From assembly GCA_946811185.2 (NCBI GenBank), contig OX328109.1, forward strand, positions 32,472,129 through 32,536,128: a stretch of DNA of 64,000 nucleotides, read 5' to 3'. This document shows, in pieces, positions 36,701 to 39,700 of the stretch (its first letter is position 1; the number at the start of each line of letters is the position of its first letter). The DNA comes from Hippopus hippopus (Eukaryota > Mollusca > Bivalvia > Cardiida > Cardiidae). Position numbers and translations under genes: made by a program. Under the pieces are notes generated by a model. It made no database searches. It worked only from the letters and a program-made list of their open reading frames with translations, and was not told the DNA's origin.

Positions 36701-39700
36701 TCTCCTTTTCCCTGAATGGTTTTAAAAGTGTTTGTTACAGGCATTTCGAGTCCTCTCTGTGATTTTACAGACTTCTGTTCATTTCCAGTCTTGTCGAAAT
36801 TAACAAATTAGGCCACAATTGTTAATATTTCGAATTTTAACTTACTGCAATCTTGTGAAGTGAAAAACTACCGAGTTCATCCAAATGGTGAATTTTCTAT
36901 TTATAGATATCGAGCAGCGGATAGAACTATCACGATAATTTTATCTCGAATGTCAGCTTCGTGCACGTTTGAGAAATTTAGCGTTAAAATATTAAGATTA
37001 TCGTGATATTCTTTTCAGGAAACTTTTCACTATCTCGATAAAATTTCCAGGAAACTTTAATTTATCGCGATAGTTTTCTAAAATTATCATGAAAGCTATC
37101 TCGTATCTCGTGGCAGAAAATGTCACCATAAGATCCACATTTTTTTCTCGGGGACAAAGCGCATCTACGCTGCACAAAGCTGCTTCTACGCTATTTGCCA
37201 ATTTATTTGCAATCGGGTATGATCGTTCTCACCAATGTTTAAACTTAATAAATAAATAATTGCATGTATGAATAATCAAAACTTCGCCCCATAAACCTTC
37301 CATCAGACAACAACAACTTAGACTCCTCCAAAATGAAATCATTTCCAGACGACAAATTAAATGCGGCTCAAATGATGGCAGTTGTCTTTGAACGGCTGGC
37401 AAACTTTGTGGGAAAAGGAGAAAATGCTGGTTACCAGCATTTTCTCCTTTTCCAACAAAGTTTTCAAAAGTCTTCTTACTCGGAATCGTATAAAAAGAAG
37501 GTTTGTGTTATTTGTTGAAGACATACATGTAGTTATAATGGTGACCTTACTTACCATTTACACAGGTTTTCCTATGGAAAGTATACCCAAAATATTGCTG
37601 AACTTGGGAACACTCATATAAGTCGCACTGCCCTGATTGACCAGGGGCGAAGTGAAACCAGGAGCCTATACACACGGTATTATTTTCACACACTGTTTTA
37701 CATGTACTAGGTCGGACAGCTGGAATTCCGTCGTCGTAGCTCGCAATGCAGCCTGGACCTGGGCCACAATTTGTACACGTTTGAGTTACAGGGTCGGTGC
37801 AAGCTGAGAAGGAGTAACGTAACTATGATTATTACACGTATATGTATTATGACACATGTAGAGTCTTGGTAAAGTCGCGATGAATAATATCTAAAACTAG
37901 ATATTTTCAACAGCGTTTAATGCCTTGTATCCAAGGTAATGGATGTTTGCTAACACCATAGACACGAAATTACCTGGAGTTGGCCTTTGATCCCCCCTCC
38001 CCCAAAAAAAAGATACTTAATTTCATTGGTGTTCACCGATGGTTCCATGAAGTTCTATATAATTGTGTCACAAACTTAGATAGATCTAGCATTACAAAAA
38101 TTATAATGATACCACCCTCCAAAAAAGAAGGTTAAGCCTGTCCAATGAAACACCTTTCAATCAAAGCCATAAGTACGTATAACAACAAGTAAGTTGACTG
38201 GAGAAGAAAAAACAATCGAAAGGAAAAGAAACCCAGAAAACTCATGTGAAAAGTTACCTGATGCCCTTCCGACTAAAACTGCCAACAAAACTGCAACCAA
38301 TGCCAGCTGCCCTCTTAACTCAGTCCCACCTGAAACAAATATACAATAGAAGACTTCGAAAACGTCATTGTAAGCTCTTAATTGATTGATTGTTTGGTGT
38401 TTTACACCGCTTTCAACATTATTTAGTCTTACCACGGTGACAGCTCACATATTCATGTTTTTCCTGGGTCATGTCACATAGTACCTGGCTGGGGCTCTGA
38501 AATGTCTTGCCCAAGGACACTCCCACGAAAGTCCCATAAGATCGAGTGAGGCTCCAACCCGGAGCCTCCAGGTCACGAGCACTTCACTTTACCACTGAAT
38601 CACGCAGGATCCCTCCTTGTAAGCTATAGATAGTTAACCCGGAGAACATTTCATTCATGAAAATGTGAGTCACGTTCCATAAAAAGGGGGTTTAATGCAT
38701 CTGACAAAAGTATCGACCCATATCAGCCTGCGTCAAAACTCTTTGCCATGGGTAAATTTTCTGCATTTGCAAGGACCATTCTGCCTCATGATTCGGTCGG
38801 TTCTTAGACAAAAATTCGTTTTATGGATTCATAAATTTATGTGGTGACTTGCATATTGTGATGCATCATGGAAATGCATTAAACCCTCTTTAGCCAGAGC
38901 GCTGCTCATATGGCCTGCAACATGCGAAAAGGGGCTTTCGGACATTTGCGTAAAGTGTCGTCTCGGATCAGCCTGCGCAGTCCGCGCAGGCTAATCTGAA
39001 ACGATACTTTCCGTTTTTATGTCATTTTCTGTTATGCGCAAGTCTACTGTAGCACAAAATCTAATGTGACTAGTCGTAAAGTGCCGTCTCGGATTAGCCT
39101 GCGCGGACTGCCAGGCTGATCCGAGACGACACTTTACGTAAATGTCTGAATGCCCCTTTTCGTGTGTTGCAAGCCAATTATGTGAACGCTTTATGGCAAA
39201 AGCATAAACAGCTTGTAACGGTCCATGCGACTTTTCATATTCCAGCTCACATACTTTTGATGCAGGTAACTTTTGATGTATAAGCAGTTTTAGGCCATTT
39301 GAAACATGGCAATTGGAGATATTGATCGTTTATAGACATTTCCACAGTTATCACAGTGTTTTGTCGTGAAGGTGAAGTTTCCATTTGCCACATTTTTGTC
39401 AATCATTTTGACATCAAAACTTGGTTTGCAGAAGCTCGTTTTATTCAGCGTAATTTCAATACTTTAAAATGGTATGATTGAAATCCACGTAACACTCACA
39501 TTGTATACTCTTGGCTGCTACTGGGCCTTTAAGTAGCATGCCTTTGCGGACAGTGTAGATTAAGATCAGACTGCAAAGAACATACAGTGTTGATCTTATG
39601 TTGTCCGGTAAGATTTTTCCGGGAAAACAACATTAAAATCGGAATATTCAGTTTTTTTCTCTCTCTTTGCGAAAGATTTTCTTTGAATTTATGTTTAGCA

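Noticed and set aside
38157..38435. A start codon at 38435 giving an unspliced 92-residue reading into the signal-peptide exon.
   Set aside because: It would run through SINE sequence and past a good acceptor at 38330, and would bury the signal peptide.
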